Assembly (NCBI GenBank): GCA_035307385.1
Contig: DATGID010000079.1
Coordinates: forward strand, 186,001-250,000
From: DATBHW01 sp035307385
GTDB taxonomy: Bacteria; Chloroflexota; Ktedonobacteria; Ktedonobacterales; DATBGS01
Direction: 5' to 3'
DNA: 64,000 nucleotides
Below, one piece after another: positions 16,348-25,178 of the stretch; positions within the stretch are counted from its first letter, which is position 1; each line of letters opens with the position of its first letter. The notes beneath the pieces are model-generated. The model ran no database searches. It had not been told where the DNA came from and saw only the letters and a program-made list of their open reading frames with translations. Position numbers and translations under genes: made by a program.

Positions 16348-16392
16348 GCGACCTCCATGGACTGCATCTTGGAATCAGTCCATGGAGGTCGC
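16348..16392 (-). terminator. Stem-loop downstream of the peptide-binding protein gene
   Basis: GCGACCTCCATGGACT and AGTCCATGGAGGTCGC form a perfect 16-bp stem with a 13-base loop, 26 bases after the stop at 16419. Only a short pyrimidine run (TCTCTT) follows. Confidence 0.6.
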
Positions 16393-16418
16393 TGAAGCAG
16401 TGCAAGCGGGTGAGACCC

Positions 16419-18203
16419 CTAGTGGGCCAGCACCTCGACGTTTGCCCAATCCAGGTCGGTGAGCAAGCCCAACGCCGAGGGATTGAAGCCCTGAATATAG
16501 GTTCGGATGCGCCAGATGCCCTTGGGCTGGCTGTAGGGCAGCCAGGCCACATCATTGATGAGCTGCTGCTCAGCCTCATGATACAGGCTCATGCGTTGGG
16601 CCGGGTCTTGCTCCACATCTGCCTTGCTCATCAGCGCCTGTGCCGTGAACCCCGCTCCATCCTGGTAATTGGATGCATTGTTGTTAGAACTCTTGGAAAA
16701 TTGCAGGCTCAGCCAGTCCTGTGGATCGGGGTAGTCGGCAATCCAGCCGATCATCCACATCTGTAATGCGCCTGTTTTGTTGCCAACCGTGGGGCCTAGC
16801 ACGGCTCCTACCAAATCCTGGAAGGACATACCCTCTTCTTTGATCGTCACCGAGGATTTGACATTTCCTGTGATCGTCACTCCAGAAAGGACCGTCTCCC
16901 ACATCGCTTTGAGCGCCTGCTCCACCCGCACAATATCGGTATCATCATTGGCAAAGGCAAGCGAGATGGTCAGATTGCCACCATACTGCGGGTTGCGGGT
17001 GAAGAAATCTTTGATCAGCTTCTGAGCCGTATCCACGTCGCCCGTGACGGTGCGTGAATCGATGCCTGGCGCAGTTAACCCATCGTAAAAGCCTGGCATG
17101 CCCTGCGGCACGATGTGGTTCGTTGGATAGGCCGAGCCGTTCAGCACGCGGTCAGCAATCAGTTGTTTGTTGACTGCCAGCGCCAACGCCTGGCGCAGTT
17201 CCAGGTTATTCAAAGGAGTGGCAGCCTGGTTGATGCCAACATACGCGGTTTGCAGCAGGCCCACTTCATGGAAGTCATCCTGGTCTCTGGCCGCCTGATA
17301 TTCCTGCGAGGGGACTTCGCTGTAATCGTATTTCCCCTGCCGGTACCCGTCATAGGCAGTAGTCTGGTCGGCGACAAATGGCCGGACGATCTCTTTCAGG
17401 GTGATCTTGGGGCCGTACCAGTAGGGATTAGGAATCAGAGTAATCTCGGTCGTGTTGTGCGACTTGAGGATAAAGGGACCGCTGTCGCCACCTTCATCCA
17501 GATGGGCGGTCCAGTCGTTATGGCTGGCGTAGTTGTTGCCGTATTTGTCGACCAGTGCCTTTTCCACCGGGAAAGACGTGGGATAGGTCAGCGCTTCAAG
17601 GAAATAGGCGATTGGCTTATCTAATTTAATCACCAACGTCTGGGCATCCTGCACAATCAACCCCCCCCCGTTCCCGATGAGCGATGGCAACGTGCCGCTG
17701 ACTCGTGCGCTGGCCCCCACGATGTGCCCCAGATAGCCGGGATAGGCGTAGGGCGCGCACCCCGCACCATACACCGGTACGCAGACGCTGGGGCTGAGCG
17801 CGCGATCAATACCATAGGCGAAATTCTGCGCTGTCAGCGGCGAGCCATCACTGAAGTGCAGATTGGGCCTGATGTGGAAGGTATACGTCCGGCCATCCGG
17901 GCTGACTTCCCAGGAACTTGCCAGATCAGGAATGACGTTGAGATTGCGGTCGGTGGTCACCAGCCCGCTGTAAATAGCGTCGGTGACGCTGGCCGAATAG
18001 ATGTCGGCCACGTTGGCCGGGTCAAGCACCAGCTTATCAAAGCTTGCCACATGGATGAGCGGCCAGGTGAAGACTTGATTCGCATCGAGTTGGTTGGCGC
18101 TTCCGTTGCTTGTACCGCAACCCATCAACAGCATTGCCAGCAGGGCCAGGAAGCCAAAGAAGAGGTGACTCCTGCGAATGCCAGTCCGTGGGAATGTTCG
18201 CAT
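16419..18203 (-). CDS. ABC transporter solute-binding lipoprotein, peptide family (SBP_bac_5)
   Basis: A 594-residue extracellular lipoprotein that binds oligopeptides or similar solutes for an ABC importer. A hydrophobic signal segment (FFGFLALLAMLLMGC) ends at a lipobox Cys near residue 30. The family 5 signature around YTFHIRPNLHFSDGSPLTA and the later QALALAVNKQLIADRVLNG and LPYSQPKGIW segments are present. Its length is within the OppA/DppA range. ATG 18203 is preceded by GGCGGAG. No permease or ATPase gene is adjacent; the partner transporter must lie elsewhere or be shared. A stem-loop lies 26 bases upstream of the start. Confidence 0.92.
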   Translation of the reverse strand: MRTFPRTGIRRSHLFFGFLALLAMLLMGCGTSNGSANQLDANQVFTWPLIHVASFDKLVLDPANVADIYSASVTDAIYSGLVTTDRNLNVIPDLASSWEVSPDGRTYTFHIRPNLHFSDGSPLTAQNFAYGIDRALSPSVCVPVYGAGCAPYAYPGYLGHIVGASARVSGTLPSLIGNGGGLIVQDAQTLVIKLDKPIAYFLEALTYPTSFPVEKALVDKYGNNYASHNDWTAHLDEGGDSGPFILKSHNTTEITLIPNPYWYGPKITLKEIVRPFVADQTTAYDGYRQGKYDYSEVPSQEYQAARDQDDFHEVGLLQTAYVGINQAATPLNNLELRQALALAVNKQLIADRVLNGSAYPTNHIVPQGMPGFYDGLTAPGIDSRTVTGDVDTAQKLIKDFFTRNPQYGGNLTISLAFANDDTDIVRVEQALKAMWETVLSGVTITGNVKSSVTIKEEGMSFQDLVGAVLGPTVGNKTGALQMWMIGWIADYPDPQDWLSLQFSKSSNNNASNYQDGAGFTAQALMSKADVEQDPAQRMSLYHEAEQQLINDVAWLPYSQPKGIWRIRTYIQGFNPSALGLLTDLDWANVEVLAH

Positions 18204-18228
18204 GCTTTTTGCTCCGCCTATCAAGATC

Positions 18229-18274
18229 AATGAGCCGCCAGACGCGCTTACGCTTGTGTATCTGGCGGCTCATT
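18229..18274 (-). terminator. Stem-loop between the unknown 482-residue gene and the peptide-binding protein gene
   Basis: AATGAGCCGCCAGA pairs with TCTGGCGGCTCATT (14 bp perfect, 18-base loop). It could end the upstream operon (stop at 18360) or form a leader structure for the peptide-binding protein gene. No U-tract is seen. Confidence 0.5.
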
Positions 18275-18359
18275 CTATCGGCGGAAGAGGTTATTGTCAA
18301 TTGAACCAGCCCAAACGGGCTATGAGTGGCTCGTGCCCTTGCTTATCAGCCTCCAGGGC

Positions 18360-19808
18360 TTATGCGCTGGCCCGGTGCACCGCCTCCAGGATGTGTGGGT
18401 TCTGGGGCCGTTGCAGCGCGGCGCGCACACTTACTGCCAGCAGGACTTCTCCTTCGCCCTGAAGATGCGCTGGCAGCGCCAGGAACTCTTCGGCTGCGGC
18501 CTCGGCAAGCAGCAGGCTATGGCCCTGGTCGCTGCTGGCGTCGCCCTGGCAGGCCACCGAAGCAATCGTGGCAACCAGCCCATGCGCCGGATGGCCCAAC
18601 TGAAGGTAGCGGTGCGCCGATGTCAGGACTGCCTGCTCGTCCCCATCCGCAAGCTGCTGCTCCAGCGAACGCAGCAGCACCGGAGCCAGAATGCCGCCGA
18701 TGAGGCTGCCCGCGCTCGCGCGTGGGTGCGTGCTCGGCTGGGGCGCTTCGGCTGGCTCGACATCGCGCAGCGCGTTGACTGCGGCGGCAGCGATAAAGAG
18801 GATGGGCAGCACCTCGATATTTTGCACCTGAGAGACTGCCGTCCGCGCGGCGCTGGCAATCAGCACACCGTGCGCGGCGCGCAGGCTGGCGTCGGCATCG
18901 CCCTGCGCCGTGTTCAGGAAGCGTCGCGCGGCAGCCAGCGCAATCACCGAGCCAACGGCTGGCCCCTTCGCGCCGTTGTTGAGCGCGGCCAGCACCGCCG
19001 CGATGCTGTCTTCGAGCGAGCCTTGCAGGATAGCCTGGCGCAGTTCCGCACCAGCGGCGGCGTTGTTGGCTGGGGCCAGGCGCGTGCGCAGCGGCTTCAA
19101 ATCGTGGGCCGGGTCGCTCAAGAACGCCTGCACGTCCTTCAGGAATGGGGCATCGGGCTGGCTGGTCGCCAGATGCGGAGTCAGCCAGTAAATAAAAGGC
19201 GGCAATTTATCCGCCCAGCCAGCCATGTCAAGCACCTGGCTGGAGCGATGGGTGAAGATCAGCGCGTGGCCGTCGGCGGCGTAGTGCTCGGTGATGGCGC
19301 GATAGACGTTCATCAAATAGGAGCGATAGTCCGTGCCGGTGGCGTAATAGCCCAGCAGAACCCGCAGCGTCTTCTCGGCCTGGCCCCCGCGCACAGCCTC
19401 GCGCAGCGCGCCATCCATCCCCTGTGGGTGGTTCACCGTAGCCGGAAAGATCGGCTCGGGCAGTTCTGGCTGGTGATGCCCGCCCGCCTTGACCGCCGGG
19501 CCAGCGAACGCCAGCGCCATGGTCAGGGGCAGCGCGGGCCGCAGCAGGCGATGATCTTCGTCATCGTCTTCGCCGCTGGCCGGAATATAGCGCATCCAAT
19601 CGGCAATATGCCCACCTGCCGCCAGCCCACACAACGGATGTCCATCGGCATCGCCCCAGGCAGCAGGAATGCCTGCTTTGCCAATGATGAAGAAAGGCGC
19701 GACTTTGCGGCGCAGCAGGTGAACCACCTCCCGCGCGATGTGATTGACGTTGGCGCTAGCAACCGCATCGACAAGCGGCGCGTAATCAGTCGTATGTTTG
19801 ACAGCCAC
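18360..19808 (-). CDS. Unknown protein, 482 residues
   Basis: I do not recognise this family. It is rich in Ala, Leu and helix-formers, lacks a signal peptide and long membrane helices, and is probably an all-alpha soluble protein. A segment reading GYYATGTDYRSYLMNVYRA (about 150-170) and another HALIFTHRSSQVLDMAGWADKLPPF (split here as HALIFTHRSSQV and MAGWADKLPPF) look conserved-type rather than random. The start is a GTG at 19808, 12 bases after GGAGG. It follows another unknown gene by 43 bases, so the two form an operon. The stop region is followed by a stem-loop. Confidence 0.6.
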   Translation of the reverse strand: MAVKHTTDYAPLVDAVASANVNHIAREVVHLLRRKVAPFFIIGKAGIPAAWGDADGHPLCGLAAGGHIADWMRYIPASGEDDDEDHRLLRPALPLTMALAFAGPAVKAGGHHQPELPEPIFPATVNHPQGMDGALREAVRGGQAEKTLRVLLGYYATGTDYRSYLMNVYRAITEHYAADGHALIFTHRSSQVLDMAGWADKLPPFIYWLTPHLATSQPDAPFLKDVQAFLSDPAHDLKPLRTRLAPANNAAAGAELRQAILQGSLEDSIAAVLAALNNGAKGPAVGSVIALAAARRFLNTAQGDADASLRAAHGVLIASAARTAVSQVQNIEVLPILFIAAAAVNALRDVEPAEAPQPSTHPRASAGSLIGGILAPVLLRSLEQQLADGDEQAVLTSAHRYLQLGHPAHGLVATIASVACQGDASSDQGHSLLLAEAAAEEFLALPAHLQGEGEVLLAVSVRAALQRPQNPHILEAVHRASA

Positions 19809-19851
19809 AGGGTTACAAAACCTCCATTAACACACGAGCTACCTCCTCCGA

Positions 19852-20640
19852 TCAAGCGTCGGTGGTGAGTTCGCGGATATCACGCTCGATGCGTGGGATT
19901 TCAGCATATTCTTCATCGACCAGTTTATTGGCGCGTTCCAGATAGAGCTTTGCCAGTTTCAGACCGCGCTCGCCCGGCTCCAGGGCGGCTTTAATCAGTT
20001 CGCTCGCCTTGTATTTTTCGGGCAGCGGTTCGGCTGTGCGTCGCAGCCTTTGCTCAGCCTCGCGTAGCGCGCGCATATCCTTCCCCTCCAGAGCATAGCG
20101 GGCGGTGCCGATCAATTTTGCCAGTTCGTTCAGCCTATCCCGATCTGTCAGCATGCCGCCCAGCACGCTCTCCACATCCAGGTCATCCAGAGGGATGCTC
20201 TCGACCTGTCGGCTGCCGGGTGACAACGCTGACTGGCCCAACGAAGCATTGGTATAGACGGTATAGAGCCGGGCATACTCCTCGCAGACCTGGGCAGGCA
20301 GGGCAAGACGGTTAGCATCATCTTCGGGTCTGATGCTGATGCCTATCTCACACAGGTCATCGCCGCGCAGTTCCGCCAGGCGCTCGAGTTCTTCCAGGCT
20401 TTCGCTCTCCTCGAGCATGGGAGGGATAGGCACACAGTTCTGCTCTGCCGCTTCGCGAAGGCCCTCCGGCGGCATCTGCGCTGCCAGAATGGGAGGAATG
20501 AACTTGCCAATCGAAAAATGAATCGGAAGTACCACACAATACACGGCCAGCACGCTCTGGGGGTTGGCGCTGTTACGGGCAAAGACAATGGCGTGGCCTT
20601 TGGGTGCCTGGGCGTCTCCTTGCAGAAAGCGTAGTTGCAC
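19852..20640 (-). CDS. Unknown protein, 262 residues
   Basis: No family recognised. The N-terminal half is beta-rich (VQLRFLQGDAQAPKGHAIVFAR, YCVVLPIHFSIGKFIPP split across two strands) and the C-terminal half is helical with charged heptad-like stretches (YLERANKLVDEEYAEIPRIERDI near the end). GTG 20640 was chosen because GGGAGGG lies 7 bases upstream; an earlier start would include that site. A 20-base perfect palindrome is 80 bases upstream. The gene is the first of a two-gene operon with the 482-residue unknown. Confidence 0.6.
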   Translation of the reverse strand: MQLRFLQGDAQAPKGHAIVFARNSANPQSVLAVYCVVLPIHFSIGKFIPPILAAQMPPEGLREAAEQNCVPIPPMLEESESLEELERLAELRGDDLCEIGISIRPEDDANRLALPAQVCEEYARLYTVYTNASLGQSALSPGSRQVESIPLDDLDVESVLGGMLTDRDRLNELAKLIGTARYALEGKDMRALREAEQRLRRTAEPLPEKYKASELIKAALEPGERGLKLAKLYLERANKLVDEEYAEIPRIERDIRELTTDA

Positions 20641-20720
20641 GGTGTTACCCTCCCGAGGGGCTGCTTGATAATGGTCCTCGGCCCTGCCCCCCTGCTGTAC
20701 CTGAGAGAACCTGAGAAAAG

Positions 20721-20740
20721 ACTGGCGCATCTGCGCCAGT
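20721..20740. promoter_or_regulatory. 20-base perfect palindrome upstream of the unknown operon
   Basis: ACTGGCGCATCTGCGCCAGT is a 9-bp inverted repeat with a 2-base centre, lying in the divergent region between the 262-residue gene and the HAD gene. A possible reverse-strand -10 (TACGAT, 20748-20743) lies directly beside it, so an operator is likelier than a terminator. Confidence 0.4.
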
Positions 20741-20851
20741 GAATCGTATCATCTGGATGATGGCTCTGCTTTTGGGAAGATTTTCCTTCCCTCTCACGCC
20801 TATCATACGGCGGCTTGCGCCGAGATGCAACATCTTGGCAGGGAGATGGCG

Positions 20852-21583
20852 ATGTTTGGCCCTGAAACGCTCTTACTCTTCGATATTGACGGCACCCTGC
20901 TGGGCGGGATGCCCCCGACCCATCGCCAGGCGATCTGTGAAGCCGCCCGGCAGATATTCGATCTGTCCCTCTCCAGCGACCAGATTACCAGGACCGCTGG
21001 CCGCACCGACACCTCCATCGTGTATAGCCTGCTGGAGCAGGCTGGCCTGACCCGCGACCAGATTACCCCCGCGCTCCCGCAGTTCTTTAACTCGATGTCA
21101 GCAGCCTATGACCGCCTGCGCCCGCCCGACCTGAGCCGCTATCTGCTCCCCGCCGTGGCCGAAACGCTGGCCTGGCTTGAACAGCGCCAGGCCGCGCTGG
21201 GGCTGGTCACCGGCAACCTGACCGGCATTGCCTGGTCAAAGCTGCGCGCGGCGGGCATTCACCACTATTTTCAGTGCGGCGCGTTTGGCGAAGAAGCCGA
21301 AGCCCGCGACTCCCTGCCTGCCCTGGCCGCCGAGCGCGCTAACACCTGTTTTGGCTGCGGCTTTCGCCCCGCAGACATCTACGTCGTTGGCGATACGCCG
21401 TTCGACATCGCCTGCGGCGCTGCCTGCGGGTTTCGCACTATCGCCGTTGCTTCTGGCATCGCCTACACTTTTGACGAACTACGCGACTATCGGCCCGATT
21501 TCCTGCTGCGCACCCTCCGCGAATTGTCCAGTCTTGCCGACACGCCAGGCGCTTCGACGCAGCCGCCAGATGCCGCTACTTAA
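20852..21583 (+). CDS. HAD-superfamily phosphatase (phosphoglycolate phosphatase-like)
   Basis: A 243-residue HAD hydrolase. Motif I FDIDGTLL (Asp nucleophile and Asp acid/base), motif II LVTGN, motif III Lys in the AWSKLRAAGI segment, and motif IV VVGDTPFDIACG are in the normal order, with an alpha-helical cap between about 20 and 90. The family dephosphorylates small metabolites such as 2-phosphoglycolate; the exact substrate is unknown. ATG 20852 was chosen for its GGGAG 6 bases upstream. The 3' end overlaps the convergent TPR gene by eight bases. Confidence 0.85.
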   Translation: MFGPETLLLFDIDGTLLGGMPPTHRQAICEAARQIFDLSLSSDQITRTAGRTDTSIVYSLLEQAGLTRDQITPALPQFFNSMSAAYDRLRPPDLSRYLLPAVAETLAWLEQRQAALGLVTGNLTGIAWSKLRAAGIHHYFQCGAFGEEAEARDSLPALAAERANTCFGCGFRPADIYVVGDTPFDIACGAACGFRTIAVASGIAYTFDELRDYRPDFLLRTLRELSSLADTPGASTQPPDAAT

Positions 21584-23789
21584 GCCGTTTGCGCAGGTCG
21601 CTGATGCGCTTGACCACCCGTTTATTCTGCTCTTGCTGTTCTTTCGTCAGGTTGTCGCCCTTGGTCGGCAGGCTGTCTTCAAACACTTTCAACTGTGCGG
21701 CCAGTTCTGCGCCGCCTGCCCGCGCCGCAAATCCTTCAGCCAACGTGCGGGCGCGCTCATCCTGGTCGATACGAACATGGCTCAAGATCGCGTCGCTGTA
21801 GAGATTGACCCAGCGCCGCAAGAAAATAGCCCGGTCCTCCGCTGCGGCCAGGTGCGGCATCACGCCCTCCACGCGCTCGATGGCCGCCTCAAACGTCGGC
21901 GCGGATTCCTCCAGGCGCTCTTGCGCCACCAGCACGCTGGCATGCCCATAGAGCGCTTCGGCTTCGCCCAGCGGCTGCTCGGCGGCGCGATAGAGCGCTG
22001 CCGCTTCGGCAAAGTTGTTCTGCGCGGGGGCATAATTGCCCAGCCCGCGCTGTGCCAGGCCGATGCCAATCAATGTGGTTCCATGCCCGTGGACATCGCC
22101 CACATCGCGAAAGCGCGGCAGCATCTCCTGGAAGCGTTCCAGCGCCTCATCCCACAGTTCGCGGTGCAGCATCACGCTTGCCAGGCCAATATTCGCCAGC
22201 CCCTCACTGATGCGCTCCTCTGCTGCGCGCGCCAGGGTTCCGGCTTCATTAAAATGTCCCACCGCCAGATCGATCTGATTCTGCTCAAGCTCAGCGTTCG
22301 CCAGGTCCACGATGGCTTCGGCCTCTACCTCCGGCGCGATGGCTGCTTGCGCGGCCTGGCGACTGCTCGTAAACGCGGCGGCGGCCTCCTGAAAGCGTCC
22401 CCTGGTCATCAAGGTTTCAGCCAGAAGCAGCAAGGCTCGCGCCTGGCTCACCTTGCCGCTGCCGTTGGCTAGCTGGCCTGCGAGTGTGTTGGCCTGGGCG
22501 GCAGCCTCGTCCAGATGCGCGCGGGCCAGTTCCAGACGCGCCAGCCCAAGCTGCGCCTCTGCCTGGCCCAGCGCATACGCGATCTGCTCGAAGCGCTGCG
22601 CAGCATCCCGATAGTCGGTTTCTGCCTGCGCCGTCTGGCCGCGCTGGCGCGCAATCTCGGCCAGGCCAAGCGCGGCGGTGGCTTCCCCAAAGCTGTTGTC
22701 CATGTCCTGCGCAAGCTGCCGCGCCTCTTTGAAGGTATCGCTGGCGCGATCAAGCTGGGTGCGTCGGCGCTGCGCTTCGGCCAGGCCAAGTGTGGCTTCG
22801 GCCAGGCCAGGCCGATTCTTGACGGCAGTATAGGTGCGCGTGGCGCGCTCGAAGACCGCTTGCGCCTGATACAACTGCCCGCGCCGCAGATGCACGTCGC
22901 CCAGGATACGGTTGGTGTCGGCCTCGCCCTGACCGCTGCGCGCCTTGCGATAGATGTCGGCGGCGCGCTCGGCGTTTGCCAGCGCCTGATCGGGCTGCCC
23001 AAGCTGCATCGACAGCGCCCCCAGCGCCAGCGACGCATCGGCGCTGCCCAGTTCATATTCCAGTTCACCCGCGCTTTGCGCCGCCTGGCCGAGCAGCCTG
23101 GCGGCTTCGTCAGGGTGTCCGGCCTGAAGCTGCGTGCGCCCCAGCCCGATCAGCGCGTCGACAGCGCCAAAGTCATCGCGCATCCGTTCCGAGATATCCC
23201 ACGCCTCTTGAGCGCAAGCGACAGCCTCGTCAAAGCGCCGCTGCTGCCGCAGCATGTCGCCCTCACCGCGCAATGTGTCGGCCAATCCTAACTGGTCCTT
23301 GGTCCGGCGGAAGATGGCTCCGGCCTCATGATAAGAGCTTCGGGCCTGCTCGATATGTCCGCGCCCGCGCGCGATATGCCCCAGCGCCAGCAAAGCGCTG
23401 GCCTGACCCGCTGGCCGCTGCTGCTGCTCGAAAAGCCGCGCCGCGCGCTCATAGGAGCCGCGCGCTCGGTCCAGTTGTCCGCGCTGCCGTTCCACATGCC
23501 CCAGCGCCAGTGTGGCGTTGGCCTCCAGCAGCGGCTGCTGGGCCTCCTGCGCGAAACGAATCGCCTGGTCGTAACTGGAAGCCGCCTGCTCGAGCGCCCC
23601 ATTCTGGCGCAACGCCTCGCCCAGTGCGCTGCGGCACTCGGCCAGTTTGGCGACATCATGCACCTGCCGGAAGAGCGTTTCTGCCTGGAGCAAAGCGTCG
23701 GTTGCCACCTCAATGCGCCCCTCGCCCAGAGCCAGGATGCCACGTTGTAACGTGCGCTCGGCTTCTTCTTTCGTCTTATCCTCTATCAT
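21576..23789 (-). CDS. Large TPR protein
   Basis: A 737-residue protein made almost wholly of tetratricopeptide repeats, about seventeen, with a 40-residue spacing (ALGHVERQRGQLDRARGSYE, ALGHIARGRGHIEQARSSY, LGLAEIARQRGQTAQAETDY and similar). The pattern is of the regulator-associated TPR (MalT/LuxR-like) kind, but no DNA-binding or ATPase domain is present. The last 80 residues form a distinct helical end with a Lys/Gln-rich tail (KRVVKRISDLRKRLK). It starts at ATG 23789 after AGGGGAG. A likely scaffold or peptide-binding adaptor; partners are not evident from the neighbourhood. Confidence 0.85.
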   Translation of the reverse strand: MIEDKTKEEAERTLQRGILALGEGRIEVATDALLQAETLFRQVHDVAKLAECRSALGEALRQNGALEQAASSYDQAIRFAQEAQQPLLEANATLALGHVERQRGQLDRARGSYERAARLFEQQQRPAGQASALLALGHIARGRGHIEQARSSYHEAGAIFRRTKDQLGLADTLRGEGDMLRQQRRFDEAVACAQEAWDISERMRDDFGAVDALIGLGRTQLQAGHPDEAARLLGQAAQSAGELEYELGSADASLALGALSMQLGQPDQALANAERAADIYRKARSGQGEADTNRILGDVHLRRGQLYQAQAVFERATRTYTAVKNRPGLAEATLGLAEAQRRRTQLDRASDTFKEARQLAQDMDNSFGEATAALGLAEIARQRGQTAQAETDYRDAAQRFEQIAYALGQAEAQLGLARLELARAHLDEAAAQANTLAGQLANGSGKVSQARALLLLAETLMTRGRFQEAAAAFTSSRQAAQAAIAPEVEAEAIVDLANAELEQNQIDLAVGHFNEAGTLARAAEERISEGLANIGLASVMLHRELWDEALERFQEMLPRFRDVGDVHGHGTTLIGIGLAQRGLGNYAPAQNNFAEAAALYRAAEQPLGEAEALYGHASVLVAQERLEESAPTFEAAIERVEGVMPHLAAAEDRAIFLRRWVNLYSDAILSHVRIDQDERARTLAEGFAARAGGAELAAQLKVFEDSLPTKGDNLTKEQQEQNKRVVKRISDLRKRLK

Positions 23790-23962
23790 CTCAGGCTCCC
23801 CTGTGATTCTGCCTGTTGGGCTGAAATGCCCTTCTGTAGAAGCTTTCTCCGCATTAGCGATACCAAGCCTCATTGTAGTCTCAGCAAAGCAGGAAGTCAA
23901 AACAGAATTGTGCTCTTCAGCCTTTCTGGAACGAAAATCCGTTCTAGGAAACGCCTGCCTGC

Positions 23963-23992
23963 TTGACCATCAAGCGAAAACTATGCTATACT
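23963..23992 (+). promoter_or_regulatory. Promoter of the tRNA-Pro gene
   Basis: TTGACC and TATACT separated by 18 bases, about 100 bases before the tRNA. Strong match to the vegetative consensus. Confidence 0.65.
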
Positions 23993-24090
23993 ACTTACGC
24001 GAAGAGGCGCGAGAGCACGAGATGAGTGGCAATCACGGACGCTGCTGCTTGTTTCTCTTGGCACTCGACAACCAAATAGCCAGAATCTTT

Positions 24091-24167
24091 CGGGGTGTAG
24101 CGCAGTCGGCTAGCGCGCAGCGTTCGGGACGCTGAGGTCGGAGGTTCAAGTCCTCTCACCCCGACCA
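24091..24167 (+). tRNA. tRNA-Pro (anticodon CGG)
   Basis: A complete cloverleaf: acceptor CGGGGTG/CACCCCG, D stem GCGC/GCGC, anticodon stem CAGCG/CGCTG with loop TTCGGGA (CGG at the anticodon positions, decoding CCG), variable AGGTC, T stem GGAGG/CCTCT with loop TTCAAGT, and an encoded CCA end after discriminator A. Length 77 bases. Confidence 0.95.
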
Positions 24168-24505
24168 GATGACTCCCGCGCCTTCCTGGCAGTGATAGGC
24201 GGGTCAAATCTAGCGATGACACAGGAGCATCTCATGGAATCGAACGAGACGATCATGCAGCGTCAGCATGCTGACGTATGCGGCTGTCTTGTTCCACTCG
24301 CCACCCGAAGGCGAGCGCACCGTGAGGTGCCTCTTGTTGTAGATCGCTGGTCAGAACCCACCTATCCACGTGGTCGTTGTAGACGGCTAGGCTGAGCGAA
24401 CGGCGCGGTGGCCTCTTCTTGCCCCGCTGAACCCTCGCCTCTCTGCCGTCGCATGTGCCGATATGTCTCGGACGGTCAGAGGACAGAGAGGAAGGGTGTC
24501 ATCTT
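24168..24505 (+). other. Gene-poor stretch between tRNA-Pro and the HNH gene
   Basis: About 340 bases with no clear conserved gene. It holds CGTCAGCATGCTGACG (perfect 16-base palindrome near 24258-24273), short stems such as CTCGCC/GGCGAG and GCACC/GGTGC, and a hairpin right after the tRNA (GACTCCCGC with GCGGGTC). The density of short complementary stems is compatible with a structured RNA, but I could not match it to a known class. Confidence 0.35.
24234..24395 (+). CDS. Candidate small ORF, 53 residues
   Basis: An ATG at 24234 with GGAG six bases upstream opens a 53-codon frame starting MESNETIMQRQHADVCGC and ending in a basic stretch. Nothing recognisable is encoded and its codons could be chance. 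It lies entirely in the structured stretch before the HNH gene and could equally be a leader peptide or non-coding. Confidence 0.25.
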   Translation: MESNETIMQRQHADVCGCLVPLATRRRAHREVPLVVDRWSEPTYPRGRCRRLG

Positions 24506-25045
24506 ATGGCAGTGCTCGTTCTTAATGCGGCCCTGCAACCTCTCTCCGTAATCCCGGAGAGACGCCTGGTTGTCTTGCTCTCCAAACAAAAAGTTGCTTT
24601 TGTGGATGAGCGGGTGCGGCAACTGATTGAAGAGGCGATCAACGCGCGGCGTCTGGATGTCGATGAGCCGGTGATCGTTCAGTTACTGGCAAATGTGCGT
24701 GTCCCCCGCATGATTCTGCGCCCGACACGTGCCAATATCCTCTTGCGGGATGAGGAAACCTGCCAATACTGCGGCAAGCGCTCGCGCGATCTGACGCTCG
24801 ATCATGTCTTGCCCCGTTCTCGCGGCGGCCAGAGCACCTGGGAAAATCTGGTGGCGTGCTGCCGCGCCTGCAACGGACGTAAAGGCAATCGCTTGCTCAA
24901 GGACGTCGGCATGCGCCTGATCCACCAGCCGCGCCCGCTGGCGCAGGAGTACGCCGGATTCTTCTTGCTGCGCTATCCCAAGCTGCGCGAGGCATATGAG
25001 AGCTTCCTGAGCAGCGCGCAGGTGGCGCAAGTCGTGTCGGCCTGA
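24506..25045 (+). CDS. HNH endonuclease family protein
   Basis: A 179-residue protein. The first 80 residues match the domain that commonly starts this cyanobacterial/Chloroflexi-type HNH family (VLVLNAALQPLSVIPERR). The nuclease motif is CQYCGKRSRDLTLDHVLPRS then GGQSTWENLVACCRACN: the DH of the DHVLP motif, the WENL Asn and two CxxC pairs holding a structural zinc. The family is widespread and probably cuts DNA; its role is not known. ATG 24506 has GGAAGGG upstream. It is not beside a methyltransferase or other defence gene, so I see no sign of a restriction system. Confidence 0.9.
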   Translation: MAVLVLNAALQPLSVIPERRLVVLLSKQKVAFVDERVRQLIEEAINARRLDVDEPVIVQLLANVRVPRMILRPTRANILLRDEETCQYCGKRSRDLTLDHVLPRSRGGQSTWENLVACCRACNGRKGNRLLKDVGMRLIHQPRPLAQEYAGFFLLRYPKLREAYESFLSSAQVAQVVSA

Positions 25046-25074
25046 TCGGGGTTTTTCACGAACGTTCTCAACAG

Positions 25075-25178
25075 AATGGCAGGAGTTTTGCATCCCTTGT
25101 AATCTGGCAGGTGCTGTTTTCACGGATTTTGTTCTTGAGCATCGAGCCAGATACACGGATGAAAACATTCCTGCCATT
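25075..25178. repeat. Nested long inverted repeat (about 104 bases)
   Basis: The outer arms (25075-25095 and 25157-25178) begin AATGGCAGGA and end TCCTGCCATT, with further pairing through CATCC/GGATG after a short mismatched T/A-rich part. Inside is a second pair, ATCTGGC (about 25102-25108) with GCCAGAT (25146-25152). The element could be a MITE-like remnant or a structured RNA/large terminator behind the HNH gene (stop 25045). No terminal direct repeats were evident. Confidence 0.5.

Noticed and set aside
18294..19868. 524-codon forward frame opposite the unknown 482-residue gene
   Set aside because: Arg/Gln/His-rich composition typical of an antisense shadow in GC-rich DNA; the reverse frame has better start, RBS and operon context.
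24091..24167. tRNA could have been read with anticodon GGG
   Set aside because: With five-base stem CAGCG/CGCTG and a seven-base loop TTCGGGA the anticodon positions are CGG; a shifted loop breaks the stem.
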